Shown piece by piece: positions 34,995 through 44,343 of a stretch of 64,000 nucleotides of DNA. The stretch covers positions 34,787 through 98,786 of the forward strand of contig CANNOC010000006.1 of NCBI GenBank assembly GCA_947507155.1, read 5' to 3'. The notes beneath the pieces were generated by a model. It worked only from the letters and a program-made list of their open reading frames with translations, had not been told where the DNA came from and made no database searches. Within the stretch, counting starts at the first letter, position 1; each line of letters opens with the position of its first letter. The stretch comes from an uncultured Collinsella sp. (GTDB lineage: Bacteria > Actinomycetota > Coriobacteriia > Coriobacteriales > Coriobacteriaceae). The translations under genes and the position numbers were made by a program.

Positions 34995-36221
34995 TTACGC
35001 GGCGCCCGAACGATGCCGCCATATGGATTGTACGATACCCACCGTCAGCAACTGAATCATCATCGAGGACGAACCAAAACTAATAAATGGCAGCGGAATA
35101 CCGGTAATCGGCATCATGCCAATGCACATGCCGATGTTCTCGAAGGTCTGGAACGCCCACATGCCGACGATGCCCACGCACGATAGGCGCAAGAACAGCG
35201 ACTCGCACTTAAAGGCAACGCGAATCGTCGAGAAAATCAGCAGCACGTAGAGGCACAGGAGCAAAAAGGAGCCGCAGAAGCCGAACGTCTCGGACAGGAA
35301 GGCGAAGACGAAGTCGGTGTGGAACTCGGGCAGAAAGCCACCGGCAGACTGCGTCGCATGGCCCAGCCCTTTACCGAAAAAGCCACCCGAGCCGACGGCA
35401 ATGAGCGACTGCTGCAGGTTGTAGGCATCATCCGAATCGGCATTATCGGGGTCGATAAAGACGGTCAGTCGGTTCATCTGGTACTGCTTGATCAAAACGT
35501 CATGGCCCAAAAGAGAATCGAGCACCGAATCGAGCGCCAGGATGAGCGCCACCAAACCCACGAGCAGTGCCAAGGTCGACAGCACCCATTCGCGGCGCGC
35601 TCCGCTCATGCAGATCACAACGGCACCCGACACCAACACGACCAGGCCCGAACCCAGGTCGCCCATGGCGACAACGGCCAAAAACGGAACGGAGAGCATG
35701 CCGCAGAGCTTAATGTAGTCGCGGGCGGTATCGATGCGGCCGTTGTACTGAGAACCAAGCGTGGCGATAAAGAAGATCGTGATGAGCTTGGCGAGCTCGA
35801 CCGGCTGGAAGGTAAGACCGATACCGGGAATCTTGATCCAGCCCGTCATTCCTAAGCCGCCCGTATAGGACAGCCCCGGAATCTTGGGCGAGAAAATCAC
35901 AATGAGGTCGATGACGAGCAGCGCCGTCGAGAAGTTAGAGATGCCGCGCAGATCGGTACGCCAGACGAGCACCGCAAGCACCGCACCGATGCCGATGCCC
36001 AACAGGTGGCGCGAGAATGAGGCGTCGGCCTTAAACTGCGAGGCCGACCAAATGATGATGGCGCCATAGGCTACGAGCGCCAAGGTTGCCAGCAGCACGC
36101 CGATGTGCACCTTCTGGCGAAACGTACCGCGCGAGGCCGAAAGCTGCTTGTTGACACGGTCCAGGCTGCTGCGAGAACCGGTTTTAGTTGAGCGGAACAG
36201 GTCCGCCGGCGAAAAATCCAT
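34995..36221 (-). CDS. rodA: SEDS family peptidoglycan glycosyltransferase RodA
   Basis: Polymerises lipid II for sidewall growth together with PBP2. About ten membrane helices are predicted. Family motifs include GWIKIPGIGLTFQPVELAKL, the catalytic-Asp loop region NLQQSLIAVGSGGFFGKGLG and the C-terminal TGIPLPFISFGSSSM. The cytosolic N-terminus of about 35 residues is basic. Length is 408 aa. AGGAGG is 5 nt before the ATG, and the gene lies 9 nt from mrdA. Confidence 0.96.
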   Translation of the reverse strand: MDFSPADLFRSTKTGSRSSLDRVNKQLSASRGTFRQKVHIGVLLATLALVAYGAIIIWSASQFKADASFSRHLLGIGIGAVLAVLVWRTDLRGISNFSTALLVIDLIVIFSPKIPGLSYTGGLGMTGWIKIPGIGLTFQPVELAKLITIFFIATLGSQYNGRIDTARDYIKLCGMLSVPFLAVVAMGDLGSGLVVLVSGAVVICMSGARREWVLSTLALLVGLVALILALDSVLDSLLGHDVLIKQYQMNRLTVFIDPDNADSDDAYNLQQSLIAVGSGGFFGKGLGHATQSAGGFLPEFHTDFVFAFLSETFGFCGSFLLLCLYVLLIFSTIRVAFKCESLFLRLSCVGIVGMWAFQTFENIGMCIGMMPITGIPLPFISFGSSSMMIQLLTVGIVQSIWRHRSGAA

Positions 36222-36230
36222 CGCAACCTC

Positions 36231-38300
36231 CTATCGAACCGAGGAATCGCCCGTGGCAGAAGATGTGTCGGGCTCGTCATAGATGGCACCGAGGACATCG
36301 CGCACGACGTGCAGCGCGGTATCGGAGCCACCACCGCCCTGTTCCAAGACAGTGACAATCACGTACTTGGGCTCATCGGCCGGCGCGTAGGCGCAAAACC
36401 ACGCGTAATCGTCCTCGCCGCTCTTCTCGCCCGTGCCGGACTTGCCGTAGACCGTGGGGGTCAAGGAGTTAAAGTGCGCGGCAGTCGAAGTCGACGCCGA
36501 GTAAATCACATCGTGCATGCCGTTACGGACCAGCGCCAGGTCGGCATCGCTATTGATATGGGCCTCCAGGCGCTTCTTTTTGCCCTTGCCGTTGTACTTG
36601 TAGGCATCGCCGTCGCCATCACGCGAGACAGCAGACAAGAACACATGCGGCACATACTGTTTGCCGCCGTTGGCAAGGCCCATGTAGACACACGCCATCT
36701 GCAGCGGCGTCACCAAAATGTCGCCCTGGCCGATAGCGATGTTAGTCATATCGCCGGCATTCCACTTGCGGTCCTCGGCCGAGGCGTCGGTAAAGTAGGA
36801 CTCTTTCCACTTGGCGTCAGGAATGCGACCGGTGCCCTCACTTGGCAGATCGATGCCGCAGGTCTTGCCCAGGCCCCAACGGCGAAAGACCTCTTGCAGA
36901 CCCTCGGGATGCTGGTCGTTGTAGAAAAACGCCTTACCCATATCGTAAAACACGGGGTCGCACGAGTTGGCGATACCGGACTGCAGCGTCATAGTGCCGT
37001 GACCGGAATGCAGCCAGCAGTACTTACCCCATGACTTGCCCAGGCCCGTCCAATAGCCCGTGCAGTTCGTGGTCTGGCCTGAGGTATAGGTTCCAAACTC
37101 AAGACCGGCCAGAGCCGAGAGCGGCTTGATGGTCGAAGCCGACATATACTGGCCGCTAATGGCGCGGTTGAGCAGCGGATGCGAACCCTTGTCGTCGTTG
37201 AGCTCGGTCCACACGTCGTTGGAAACGCCGCCGATGAACACTGACGGATCAAACTTGGGCTCGCTCGCCATACCCAGAATCTCACCATTGTTGGGATCGA
37301 GGCACACCACGGCGCCGTTGCCGGCATCGCTATGACCCGTGGTCTTGGCAAGCTCAATGGCATTCGCCAGAGCCGTCTCGCAGGCCTGTTGAATCTTAAG
37401 ATCCAGCGTAAGCCTAATGTCAGAACCGGCCTTGGCGGGAACGGCGCCGGCTTGACCGGTCACATTACCCGAGGCGTCAACTTTCACGGTCTGCTCACCA
37501 CGAATGCCCTGCAGCAGATTTTCGTAGTAAATCTCTACGCCCGCCTGGCCCACAATATCGCCCGATTGATACGAGATCTGGCCAGCCGCGCTATCGCTGC
37601 CGTCCGACGACTTCTTGTTCTGCGCCTCGAGCTGCTCGGAGGTAATGGTGCCGGTATAGCCCAAGATATGGCAGGCAGTCTCGCCATACGGGTATTGGCG
37701 CTCGGTGCGCTCGGCGATCTTCACGCCGGGAAACTCACCGGCGTGCTCCTGAATGTAGGCGACAGTAGAGCGGCGCACGTCAGTCGCGATCGTATGCAGG
37801 CTCTGCGCGCCTTCGGAATTGTCCTGGATGTTGCGCAGCACCGCGATATACGGCATGCCGAGCACGTTGGCAAGATGACGCACCAGTACCTTGTCGTCGG
37901 CAAGGTCGCGATAGGCGACGACGGCGAGCGAGGGGCGGTTTTGCACCAGCGCGACGCCGTTGCGGTCCAAGATGCGGCCACGAACGGCAGGCGTGGTAAC
38001 GGTACGGGTCTGATTGCTCTTGGCCTGCTTGTCGTAGTAGTCCGACGAGACCATCTGCATGCCCCACAGCTTAACGGCAAGCGCGGCAAACATCGCACCC
38101 ACGCCCGCGGTGAGGATGGAAAAGCGGCCCTTGAAGGCCGTAGCGGCCGTATTGCCCTCGCCCTCGGTGGCGCGCGGGGCCGTTCCGTGCTGCGTGTCGT
38201 AGGTAAAGCGGGAGTCGCCGCGGCGCATGATGACCAGCGCGACCACAATGGCCACGACCAGCACGATACCGGCGACAACAACCGTCAACTGGGAAGACAT
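36231..38300 (-). CDS. mrdA: Penicillin-binding protein 2 (class B transpeptidase)
   Basis: Cross-links sidewall peptidoglycan and partners RodA. A membrane helix is at residues ~5-25 and a second hydrophobic stretch near 60-75. The pedestal/dimerisation domain includes VRGRILDRNGVALVQNRPS. The transpeptidase has SASTIKPLSALAG (SxxK, Ser near 386), SCD in GIANSCDPVF, and GKSGTGEKSG (KTG box as KSG) near 620. Length 689 aa is normal. The presence of two N-terminal hydrophobic segments is slightly unusual. It lies between mreD and rodA. Confidence 0.95.
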   Translation of the reverse strand: MSSQLTVVVAGIVLVVAIVVALVIMRRGDSRFTYDTQHGTAPRATEGEGNTAATAFKGRFSILTAGVGAMFAALAVKLWGMQMVSSDYYDKQAKSNQTRTVTTPAVRGRILDRNGVALVQNRPSLAVVAYRDLADDKVLVRHLANVLGMPYIAVLRNIQDNSEGAQSLHTIATDVRRSTVAYIQEHAGEFPGVKIAERTERQYPYGETACHILGYTGTITSEQLEAQNKKSSDGSDSAAGQISYQSGDIVGQAGVEIYYENLLQGIRGEQTVKVDASGNVTGQAGAVPAKAGSDIRLTLDLKIQQACETALANAIELAKTTGHSDAGNGAVVCLDPNNGEILGMASEPKFDPSVFIGGVSNDVWTELNDDKGSHPLLNRAISGQYMSASTIKPLSALAGLEFGTYTSGQTTNCTGYWTGLGKSWGKYCWLHSGHGTMTLQSGIANSCDPVFYDMGKAFFYNDQHPEGLQEVFRRWGLGKTCGIDLPSEGTGRIPDAKWKESYFTDASAEDRKWNAGDMTNIAIGQGDILVTPLQMACVYMGLANGGKQYVPHVFLSAVSRDGDGDAYKYNGKGKKKRLEAHINSDADLALVRNGMHDVIYSASTSTAAHFNSLTPTVYGKSGTGEKSGEDDYAWFCAYAPADEPKYVIVTVLEQGGGGSDTALHVVRDVLGAIYDEPDTSSATGDSSVR

Positions 38301-38313
38301 CTACAGGCCTCCC

Positions 38314-38880
38314 CTATTTGAGCTTATGGGTCTTGGGCTTAAAGCGCATACCCGTCTGACGCCCACCGCGCGCGGAGAACCCATAGCCAGACTGCGGCGC
38401 GACGCCGGACATCAAAAACGGAACGGCGACCAGGCCGGTCAGAATCGAAGACGGCAGGGCATGTCCAAAGATCGCCACGACAAAACTCGATTCCAGTCCC
38501 ATAAACAGCAAGATAATGCTGTAGATCACGTTAATGGCAAGCGCAAAGGCGCCCACCGTGATGCCGCGAGCGCTCGGGGTGCCGCCCGTCTGACCGGCGG
38601 CACTGTGTGTCAGGGCAAAGCTGCCCACTGTCAGCAACAGCGACATCACGCCCACCGGCACGGCTGCCGACAGGTCGTAGAACAGGCCGCTGCAAAAACC
38701 GCAGATGACGGCCCGCGTGGGATCGCCCGAAAACACGCTCAGGCACACCAGGATAATCATAAAGTTGACGCGACCGCCCGCGATGGAGATCTGCGGCGCC
38801 AAGCCCGCCTGCAGCAGGACGCAGACAATGGCGGCAATCGCAAAAGTGCGGGAGCCAGTCCCCTGTTCGTGTAGATCCAT
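38314..38880 (-). CDS. mreD: Rod shape-determining protein MreD
   Basis: Small integral membrane protein of the elongasome. The sequence has five to six hydrophobic helices and begins with a short polar N-terminus. GGRVNFMIILVCLSVFSGDP and CGFCSGLFYDLSAAVPVG match MreD. The ATG at 38880 is chosen because GGAGG then lies 7 nt upstream; the track ATG two codons earlier has it only 1 nt away. It is followed by mrdA and preceded by mreC. Confidence 0.93.
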   Translation of the reverse strand: MDLHEQGTGSRTFAIAAIVCVLLQAGLAPQISIAGGRVNFMIILVCLSVFSGDPTRAVICGFCSGLFYDLSAAVPVGVMSLLLTVGSFALTHSAAGQTGGTPSARGITVGAFALAINVIYSIILLFMGLESSFVVAIFGHALPSSILTGLVAVPFLMSGVAPQSGYGFSARGGRQTGMRFKPKTHKLK

Positions 38881-38892
38881 GGACATGCCTCC

Positions 38893-39891
38893 CTATTCGC
38901 TCGAGCCCGAGTCAGTCGTGTCGGACGCATCGGAGCTTTCATCCGAGCTTTCGTCTTTGGACTTGGTGGCCGCATCGCGCGAGGTGCCCTGCGGCGTACT
39001 GTTGGCGCTGCTCACATCCTCGTCCGAAGCCGACTGCTCATCGGTCAGCGACGTAATGACCAGCACTTCCTCGTTGTTTTCGGCCGTTGTCTGGGCGCGC
39101 ACGACGATGGTGTAGTACACATCGTTGGCAGACTTCTCCACCGACGAGACCGTACCGAGCGGCAGGCCCTTGGGGAATACGCCGCCGATGCCCGAGGTCA
39201 CGATGATGTCGCCCACCTTCACGTCGGAATCGACACTCACGTGCTCCAGGCGCAGGGTACCGTCGGGCTGCCCCTGCAGCATACCCTGAGCGCGCGTATC
39301 CTGCACCATGGCGGACACGCCCGAGTTCTCATCACTAATCAGACGGACGGTGGAGGTCTTGGCCGAAACCTCGATAATCTGACCGATGACACCGGCAGAA
39401 CTCGTCACGGGCATGTTGATGGTAAGACCGTCGGCAGAGCCCTTGTCGATGGTGACCGTCGAGGTCCAGGCATCACCCGAAGCGCCGACAATGCGAGCCG
39501 CGGTGGACTTGAGGTTGTAGGTCGACTGAAGACCGACCAGGCTCTCGAGTCGCTCGGCGGTCTTTTGAGCCTCGGAGAGCTCAGCAACCTTTGACGTCAG
39601 GACCTCGTTTTGCTTCTTAAGCTCGTCGAGGGTGTCTTGCGAAGCCGTAAGGTTTGAGAACACGTTTCCGATTGCGTTAAAGGGCGCAGCCACAGCCGAG
39701 CCCACAAAACGCACCGGCGAGGTAATCGTCGTCACGCCAGAGCGCACGGCATGAATCGGTCCCGCCTCGCCCTCGCGAATGTAAAACGTGAGCAGCAGCA
39801 CCGAAATTACGCTGAAAACAATCAACGGGCGCATACCCGTTGATTGTCGCTTGGTATTCAGATTTGAAGAGAAACCCGAAGATCGTGCCAA
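38893..39891 (-). CDS. mreC: Rod shape-determining protein MreC
   Basis: Bitopic protein linking MreB filaments to PBP2. One membrane helix is at residues ~22-38 (PLIVFSVISVLLLTFYI). A coiled coil follows around residues 85-115 (LDELKKQNEVLTSKVAELSE), then the beta-barrel domain with ARIVGASGDAWTSTVTIDKG and VGDIIVTSGIGGVFPKGLP. The last ~50 residues are Ser/Asp-rich and disordered. TTG is the likely start, with GGTGG 7 nt upstream. It is next to mreB. Confidence 0.94.
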   Translation of the reverse strand: MARSSGFSSNLNTKRQSTGMRPLIVFSVISVLLLTFYIREGEAGPIHAVRSGVTTITSPVRFVGSAVAAPFNAIGNVFSNLTASQDTLDELKKQNEVLTSKVAELSEAQKTAERLESLVGLQSTYNLKSTAARIVGASGDAWTSTVTIDKGSADGLTINMPVTSSAGVIGQIIEVSAKTSTVRLISDENSGVSAMVQDTRAQGMLQGQPDGTLRLEHVSVDSDVKVGDIIVTSGIGGVFPKGLPLGTVSSVEKSANDVYYTIVVRAQTTAENNEEVLVITSLTDEQSASDEDVSSANSTPQGTSRDAATKSKDESSDESSDASDTTDSGSSE

Positions 39892-39912
39892 ATGGAATCC
39901 ACCTTTTGGAAA

Positions 39913-40956
39913 TTAAGCATTGGTCTGGACGAAGCCACCGTCAAACGCGTTGGCCTCGAGCACGCGGGCGCAGCCGTTGACGACGTTGTCGAGCGCCGTA
40001 GGGCTAACGTTGACCGAAACGCCGGTCTCGTCGCGCAAACGCACGTCGAGACCGCGCAGCAGCGCACCGCCACCAGTCAACAGGATGCCGTAGTACATAA
40101 GATCCGAGGCAAGATCGGGCGGCGTGGCGTCGAGGGCGTCCTTGACGGCCTTGGCCATCTCGTCGAGCGGCTTGTTGAGCGCGCGACGAATCTCCTCACT
40201 CTCGATGCGCACGGTCTTGGGCAGGCCCGTGATCACGTCGCGGCCGTTGACCTCGACGTCGAGCTCGTCCTTGAGCGGCACGGCAGAACCGACCTTGATC
40301 TTGATGTCCTCGGCCGTGCGCTCGCCGATAGCCAGGTTATAGGCATCGCGAACGTGGGTAAGGATAGCCTGGTCAAACTCGTCACCGGCAATGCGGATGG
40401 ACTGCGACACGACGATACCGCCCATGGCGATAACGGCGACCTCGGTGGTACCGCCACCGATATCGATGACCATGGAGCCAGTGGGCTCCTCGACAGGCAA
40501 GTCGGCGCCGATGGCAGCGGCCATGGGCTCCTCAATCAGGTATGCCTGGCGGGCACCGGCCTGGATCGTAGCCTCAAAAACAGCGCGCTTCTCGACCGAC
40601 GTGACACCGGAGGGGACGCAGACGACAACGCGCGGACGCGGGGTCCACGGATAGCGCTTCTCGGACGCCTTGTCGATAAAATAGCGAAGCATGGCCTCGG
40701 TAACGTCGAAGTCGGCGATAACGCCGTCCTTAAGGGGACGCACAGCCACAATGTTACCGGGCGTACGGCCGAGCATGCGCTTTGCCTCGATACCGACAGC
40801 AAGGATCCGCTCATCGTTCTTGTCGATGGCGACAACGGAGGGCTCGCGAATGACGATGCCCTTGCCGCGCACGGAGACAAGCGTGTTGGCGGTGCCGAGG
40901 TCGATGGCAAGATCGCCCGCATAGCTACCGAAAAACATATCCATCAAAGAAAACAA
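39913..40956 (-). CDS. mreB: Rod shape-determining protein MreB (bacterial actin)
   Basis: Cytoskeletal ATPase that guides sidewall synthesis. It shows AIDLGTANTLVSVRGKGIV (phosphate 1), VVCVPSGVTSVEKRAVFEA, VIDIGGGTTEVAVIAMGGI (phosphate 2) and the adenosine loop LTGGGALLRGLDVRL. Length 347 aa is typical. TTG at 40956 with AGGAG 5 nt upstream is the best start; the downstream ATGs at 40944 and 40938 lack a well-placed Shine-Dalgarno. It heads mreBCD-mrdA-rodA. Confidence 0.97.
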   Translation of the reverse strand: MFSLMDMFFGSYAGDLAIDLGTANTLVSVRGKGIVIREPSVVAIDKNDERILAVGIEAKRMLGRTPGNIVAVRPLKDGVIADFDVTEAMLRYFIDKASEKRYPWTPRPRVVVCVPSGVTSVEKRAVFEATIQAGARQAYLIEEPMAAAIGADLPVEEPTGSMVIDIGGGTTEVAVIAMGGIVVSQSIRIAGDEFDQAILTHVRDAYNLAIGERTAEDIKIKVGSAVPLKDELDVEVNGRDVITGLPKTVRIESEEIRRALNKPLDEMAKAVKDALDATPPDLASDLMYYGILLTGGGALLRGLDVRLRDETGVSVNVSPTALDNVVNGCARVLEANAFDGGFVQTNA

Positions 40957-41016
40957 CGCAACTCCTGATGTGTTGGATGATAGCTGGAAAACTACTAGCC
41001 CATCATACTAGCGCAA

Positions 41017-41049
41017 GCCCGGCACCTCACTTGCGGTGAAGCACCGGGC
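41017..41049 (-). other. Hairpin between the TPR gene and mreB
   Basis: GCCCGG and CCGGGC enclose an inner CTTCAC/GTGAGG stem with a 5-nt loop. No U-tract follows on the minus strand. It may act as a weak terminator or mRNA processing structure after the TPR gene. Confidence 0.45.
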
Positions 41050-41071
41050 AGCGCCAAATCTCATAAGGTCA

Positions 41072-42367
41072 CTACTGGTTGTCAGCAGCCGAGAGATCGA
41101 TGTCGAGCGAGGAGACGGCCCAACCGATATGGTTGTCAGAGCGCACGAACTTGACGGTGTACTCCTGCTCGCCGCCCTTGGACAGCGACGCCTTGACCTT
41201 GGCGGTGGTCTCGGTCATAGACTGATCCATGCCCTCAATGGAGACGGTGGCGCCCTGCGGAATCGAGGAAATGATCATCGACTTGGCGTCCTCGGGCAGG
41301 CTGGAGGCCAGGCAGGACTCGGCCTTGGCGGTATCGCCGTCACCGGCAGCCTGGAACAGGTCGGTGACAACAGACTCCTGCGAGGGAAAGCCCAGGCCGC
41401 GCGTGTAGGCAAAGCCAAGACCGCCTGCGGCAATGACGATCAGCAGAAGCAGCACCAAGAAAACCTTGAGGCCCGTGTGGCGATGGCGACGACGGACCTT
41501 GGCCTCCTTGCGGTCCTGCTGAACCATCTCGGACTCGGACAGGGTGAAGAAGCCGGTGTCCGAGGGGTCGGGCATAAACTGGCCGGTAGCACCCGTGGGG
41601 TCGAGCGGGTCGACGGCGGGAGCATCCATCGCGGGAGCCGGCGCCGTGGCCATGGCCGTCTGGGCCGAAAGAGCAGCGAGGGAATCGTGCACGCGGGCAA
41701 GCTCGTCGGCCTGCTCGGGCGTGAGCTGGTAGATGCCATCGGCGGTGGCGGCGTTAAAGGCATCGAGCGCGTCAGAGGGGCGACCGGCGGCAGAGAGCGC
41801 CTCGCCCATACCGGCGTTAAGCGCACGCGTGTCATCGCGCGGACCGGCAAAGTCAATGGCCGTGCGGTAGGTCTCTACGGCGTCTGCCGGACGGCCGAGC
41901 TTAATGAAGCAGCGGCCAAGATCGCCGAGGGCGGCGGCGGGAGCCGGGTTGGCGCCATCGATGGCAGCCTGACGGAAGGCGGTGCCGGCGTTGGCATAAT
42001 CGCCCGACTGGAACAGGGCGTTGCCCAGACCCAGATAGGCCTTAAACGGCGTGGCATAGGATGCATCCTGCGTTGCAGCGGAGAAAGCCTGGGCTGCGGT
42101 CACATAGTCACCCACGGCAGCAAGCGCCTTGCCGCGGTTGGTAAGCAGCGCGCCGCGCTTGCCATAGGTACCGTCGTTGAGGGCGGCGGCGTAGGCCTCG
42201 GCGGCCTCGGCATACATGCCCAGGTGCATCAAGGCGTTGCCGCGCAGATGGTCGGCCTCGCCCATAATCTCACCGGGGGTCTTTGCCGCACCGAGCATCT
42301 GGGCGGCAGCGGAATAATCACCCGCGCGATAAGCGGCGCGGCCCTGTTGGATCAGCTGGCTATTCAA
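41072..42367 (-). CDS. TPR-repeat protein with single membrane anchor and extracytoplasmic domain
   Basis: Function unknown. The N-terminal ~220 residues form about five to six TPR-like helix pairs (AGDYSAAAQMLGAAK, LGMYAEAAEAYAAAL, VGDYVTAAQAFSAAT). A Pro/Ala/Asp-rich linker and a basic RRRHRH stretch precede one membrane helix at about 300-322 (FLVLLLLIVIAAGGLGFAY). The ~110-residue outside domain (DLFQAAGDGDTAKAESCLAS...) looks like a small DUF4878/lumazine-like fold. TTG is the start, with GGGGA 5 nt upstream. Adjacency to mreB and a similarly built zinc-ribbon protein suggests envelope function. Confidence 0.7.
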   Translation of the reverse strand: MNSQLIQQGRAAYRAGDYSAAAQMLGAAKTPGEIMGEADHLRGNALMHLGMYAEAAEAYAAALNDGTYGKRGALLTNRGKALAAVGDYVTAAQAFSAATQDASYATPFKAYLGLGNALFQSGDYANAGTAFRQAAIDGANPAPAAALGDLGRCFIKLGRPADAVETYRTAIDFAGPRDDTRALNAGMGEALSAAGRPSDALDAFNAATADGIYQLTPEQADELARVHDSLAALSAQTAMATAPAPAMDAPAVDPLDPTGATGQFMPDPSDTGFFTLSESEMVQQDRKEAKVRRRHRHTGLKVFLVLLLLIVIAAGGLGFAYTRGLGFPSQESVVTDLFQAAGDGDTAKAESCLASSLPEDAKSMIISSIPQGATVSIEGMDQSMTETTAKVKASLSKGGEQEYTVKFVRSDNHIGWAVSSLDIDLSAADNQ

Positions 42368-42378
42368 GGAAGTCCCCT

Positions 42379-42921
42379 TTACTCGTGAACGATCTCAACG
42401 TGGACGATCTCGTCGCCGGCACGCAACTGCGAAATCACATCGAGGCCCTCGACCGTGGTGCCAAAGACGGTATAGCCGGAGTCGAGGTTGTGCTGGGCAC
42501 CCAGGCAGAAGTAGAACTGCGAACCTGCGGAATCGGGATCCATGGAACGTGCCATGGCAAGCGCGCCGTCGACGTGGCTGTTACGCGGGTTGGTAGCGAA
42601 CTCGCCCTTGATGCAGTAGCCGGGGCCACCGGTACCGGGCATGCCGTCGGGACCCTCAAGGCCGGCAGCGACATCGGCGCCGGACATATCGCGGGTATTG
42701 GGGTCACCGCCCTGGATCACAAAACCGGGCACATAGCGATGGAACTTAAGGCCGTCGTAAAAACCCATCGTGGAAAGCTCGCAGAAGTTCGCCACGTGGA
42801 TGGGGGCGCCCTCGCCGTCAAACTTGACCTTGATGGTGCCCTTCGACGTCTCGATCACCGCGCACTCATCGCCGGCAAGCTGATACTCGGGCGTGTAGAT
42901 CTCGGTCGTAACACCAAGCAT
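42379..42921 (-). CDS. ppiB: Cyclophilin-type peptidyl-prolyl cis-trans isomerase
   Basis: Catalyses proline isomerisation during folding. The cyclophilin core shows VANFCELSTMGFYDGLKFHR, YVPGFVIQGGDP (catalytic Arg in FHRY) and SAGSQFYFCLG. There is no signal peptide, so it is cytosolic. The ATG at 42921 has AAGGA 5 nt upstream and gives 180 aa; the track start at 42990 adds 23 unrelated residues. It lies between the TPR protein and zinc-ribbon protein genes. Confidence 0.93.
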   Translation of the reverse strand: MLGVTTEIYTPEYQLAGDECAVIETSKGTIKVKFDGEGAPIHVANFCELSTMGFYDGLKFHRYVPGFVIQGGDPNTRDMSGADVAAGLEGPDGMPGTGGPGYCIKGEFATNPRNSHVDGALAMARSMDPDSAGSQFYFCLGAQHNLDSGYTVFGTTVEGLDVISQLRAGDEIVHVEIVHE

Positions 42922-43026
42922 AAAAATCCTTCCTCGTGCGTTTAAAGCATATTTGGTCAAATTGTAGCAATAAGCACGGGCTTCCATCAATTGCGCACGC
43001 AGGTTATGCCGCCGGAGGGCAACAAA

Positions 43027-44181
43027 TTACGAACGTTGCTGCGGTCTCCATGCGCTCACGTTGGCGTCGTACTGGTTAAGCGCGCTGCTGCCGCCTTGTG
43101 CGATGGGCGCCAGGATCTCGCTCTGACGGGCGCTCAGCGACTCGCCGTCGGGAATGGACAGCGAGATATCCCAGCTCTGGCAGATCACGTCGACACGCTC
43201 GTACATCCACTGGGCAAGCTGCTTTAGATGATCGATGTCCTCCGCATAGACGGTGTCGTCCTGAACCTTGAGGTTATTGAGCTCATCCTGGGTCTTTTTA
43301 ATCTGATCGCGCAGGGCATAAGCGCTCTGCGACAGCTCCTGGCGGGTGGAGAGCGGCGTACGCAGATAGCCGTTATTAAACGAATCGATGACCTCGCCGA
43401 TCTGATCATCGTCGCTGTACGACACGATGGTCTGGTACAGGCCATCGAGCCTGGCGTAGAGTTGGTCGTCGGTTAAGACGGTCTCCTCCTGAACGACCTC
43501 GGACGCATCCTCTTGCTTGGACTCTTTCTCGGTGGCCTCGCCCTTTTGGCGCGACGGGAAGGTGGTCTTGGCGGCCTGGCCAAACTGGTCGTAGAAGCCG
43601 GGCATGACGCCCATAGGATCGGCAGTCACAAACCAATACGCACCACCGCACACGGCGGCGAGCACCGCGATGACGACAAGCGGTTTGGGGATATGGCGCT
43701 TGTGCTTGTGATAGGCATCCTCGTCGGGATGGACCTTGCGCTTGGCCTTTTGCTTTTTGGGCTGGACATCATCGCGCAGGGACACCGGTGTGGGGATATC
43801 GACCTTGGGGATGCCAAAGTCCTTATCGAAGGCAGGCAGCACGCAGGTCTCGTTGGGATCGGCGGCATCCGAGAGCACCGCGGCGGCAGAGGCCGGCGCA
43901 TGGGGCACCTCGGTATCGATCTGCTCCTGCGTCAAGCGCGGAAAGCCGGCCGTGCGGCCTGCTGCCAGATCGGATGCAGCCGCGTCTTTGGAAAGGATGC
44001 CCGGGGCGGGGCGCCCGCACTTGGGACAGGTGCGATCATGCGGGGACAGGCGTGCGCCACAACCATCGCAGAATACGAACTCGGTATGCTCGGGACCGTC
44101 GCCCGGACCAACGTATGCGTTGCAATAGGGGCAGAACGAGGCGCCGTCCTCTATGGTCTTAAGGCAATGCGGGCAGATCAC
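43027..44181 (-). CDS. Zinc-ribbon membrane protein of unknown function
   Basis: Two zinc ribbons open the protein: ICPHCLKTIEDGASFCPYC (C-x2-C ... C-x2-C) and FCDGCGARLSPHDRTCPKCG. A ~100-residue low-complexity region and a basic stretch (KKQKAKRKVH) follow. One membrane helix lies near residues 164-185 (LVVIAVLAAVCGGAYWFV). The outer domain is largely helical (DELNNLKVQDDTVYAEDIDH). GTG at 44181 has GAGG 5 nt upstream and puts the first ribbon at the N-terminus; the track TTG at 44202 is the alternative. It is likely conserved in relatives, but I cannot name a family. Confidence 0.7.
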   Translation of the reverse strand: MICPHCLKTIEDGASFCPYCNAYVGPGDGPEHTEFVFCDGCGARLSPHDRTCPKCGRPAPGILSKDAAASDLAAGRTAGFPRLTQEQIDTEVPHAPASAAAVLSDAADPNETCVLPAFDKDFGIPKVDIPTPVSLRDDVQPKKQKAKRKVHPDEDAYHKHKRHIPKPLVVIAVLAAVCGGAYWFVTADPMGVMPGFYDQFGQAAKTTFPSRQKGEATEKESKQEDASEVVQEETVLTDDQLYARLDGLYQTIVSYSDDDQIGEVIDSFNNGYLRTPLSTRQELSQSAYALRDQIKKTQDELNNLKVQDDTVYAEDIDHLKQLAQWMYERVDVICQSWDISLSIPDGESLSARQSEILAPIAQGGSSALNQYDANVSAWRPQQRS

Positions 44182-44290
44182 GGCTTCCTCTTTTCGGAGC
44201 AATTCATACAGTCGAGGTTAGAGCATAACATCGCCACGCCCCCACAGGAGCAAGGCACCAATTCAACATCGCCAGGGTAGTCTTTGTGGA

Positions 44291-44329
44291 GGGATGATTT
44301 TTTAATCCCCGTCCCAGAAAAATCATCCC
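44291..44329. repeat. Palindromic REP-like element (solo copy)
   Basis: GGGATGATTTTT and AAAAATCATCCC form a perfect 12-bp stem around a centre containing CCCCGTCCCAG. A 32-nt stretch (44294-44325) is identical to one arm of the palindrome at 52975-53050. It lies in the 162-nt gap between the zinc-ribbon and P-type ATPase genes. Confidence 0.75.
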
Positions 44330-44343
44330 GCGGGCGGCTGAAG

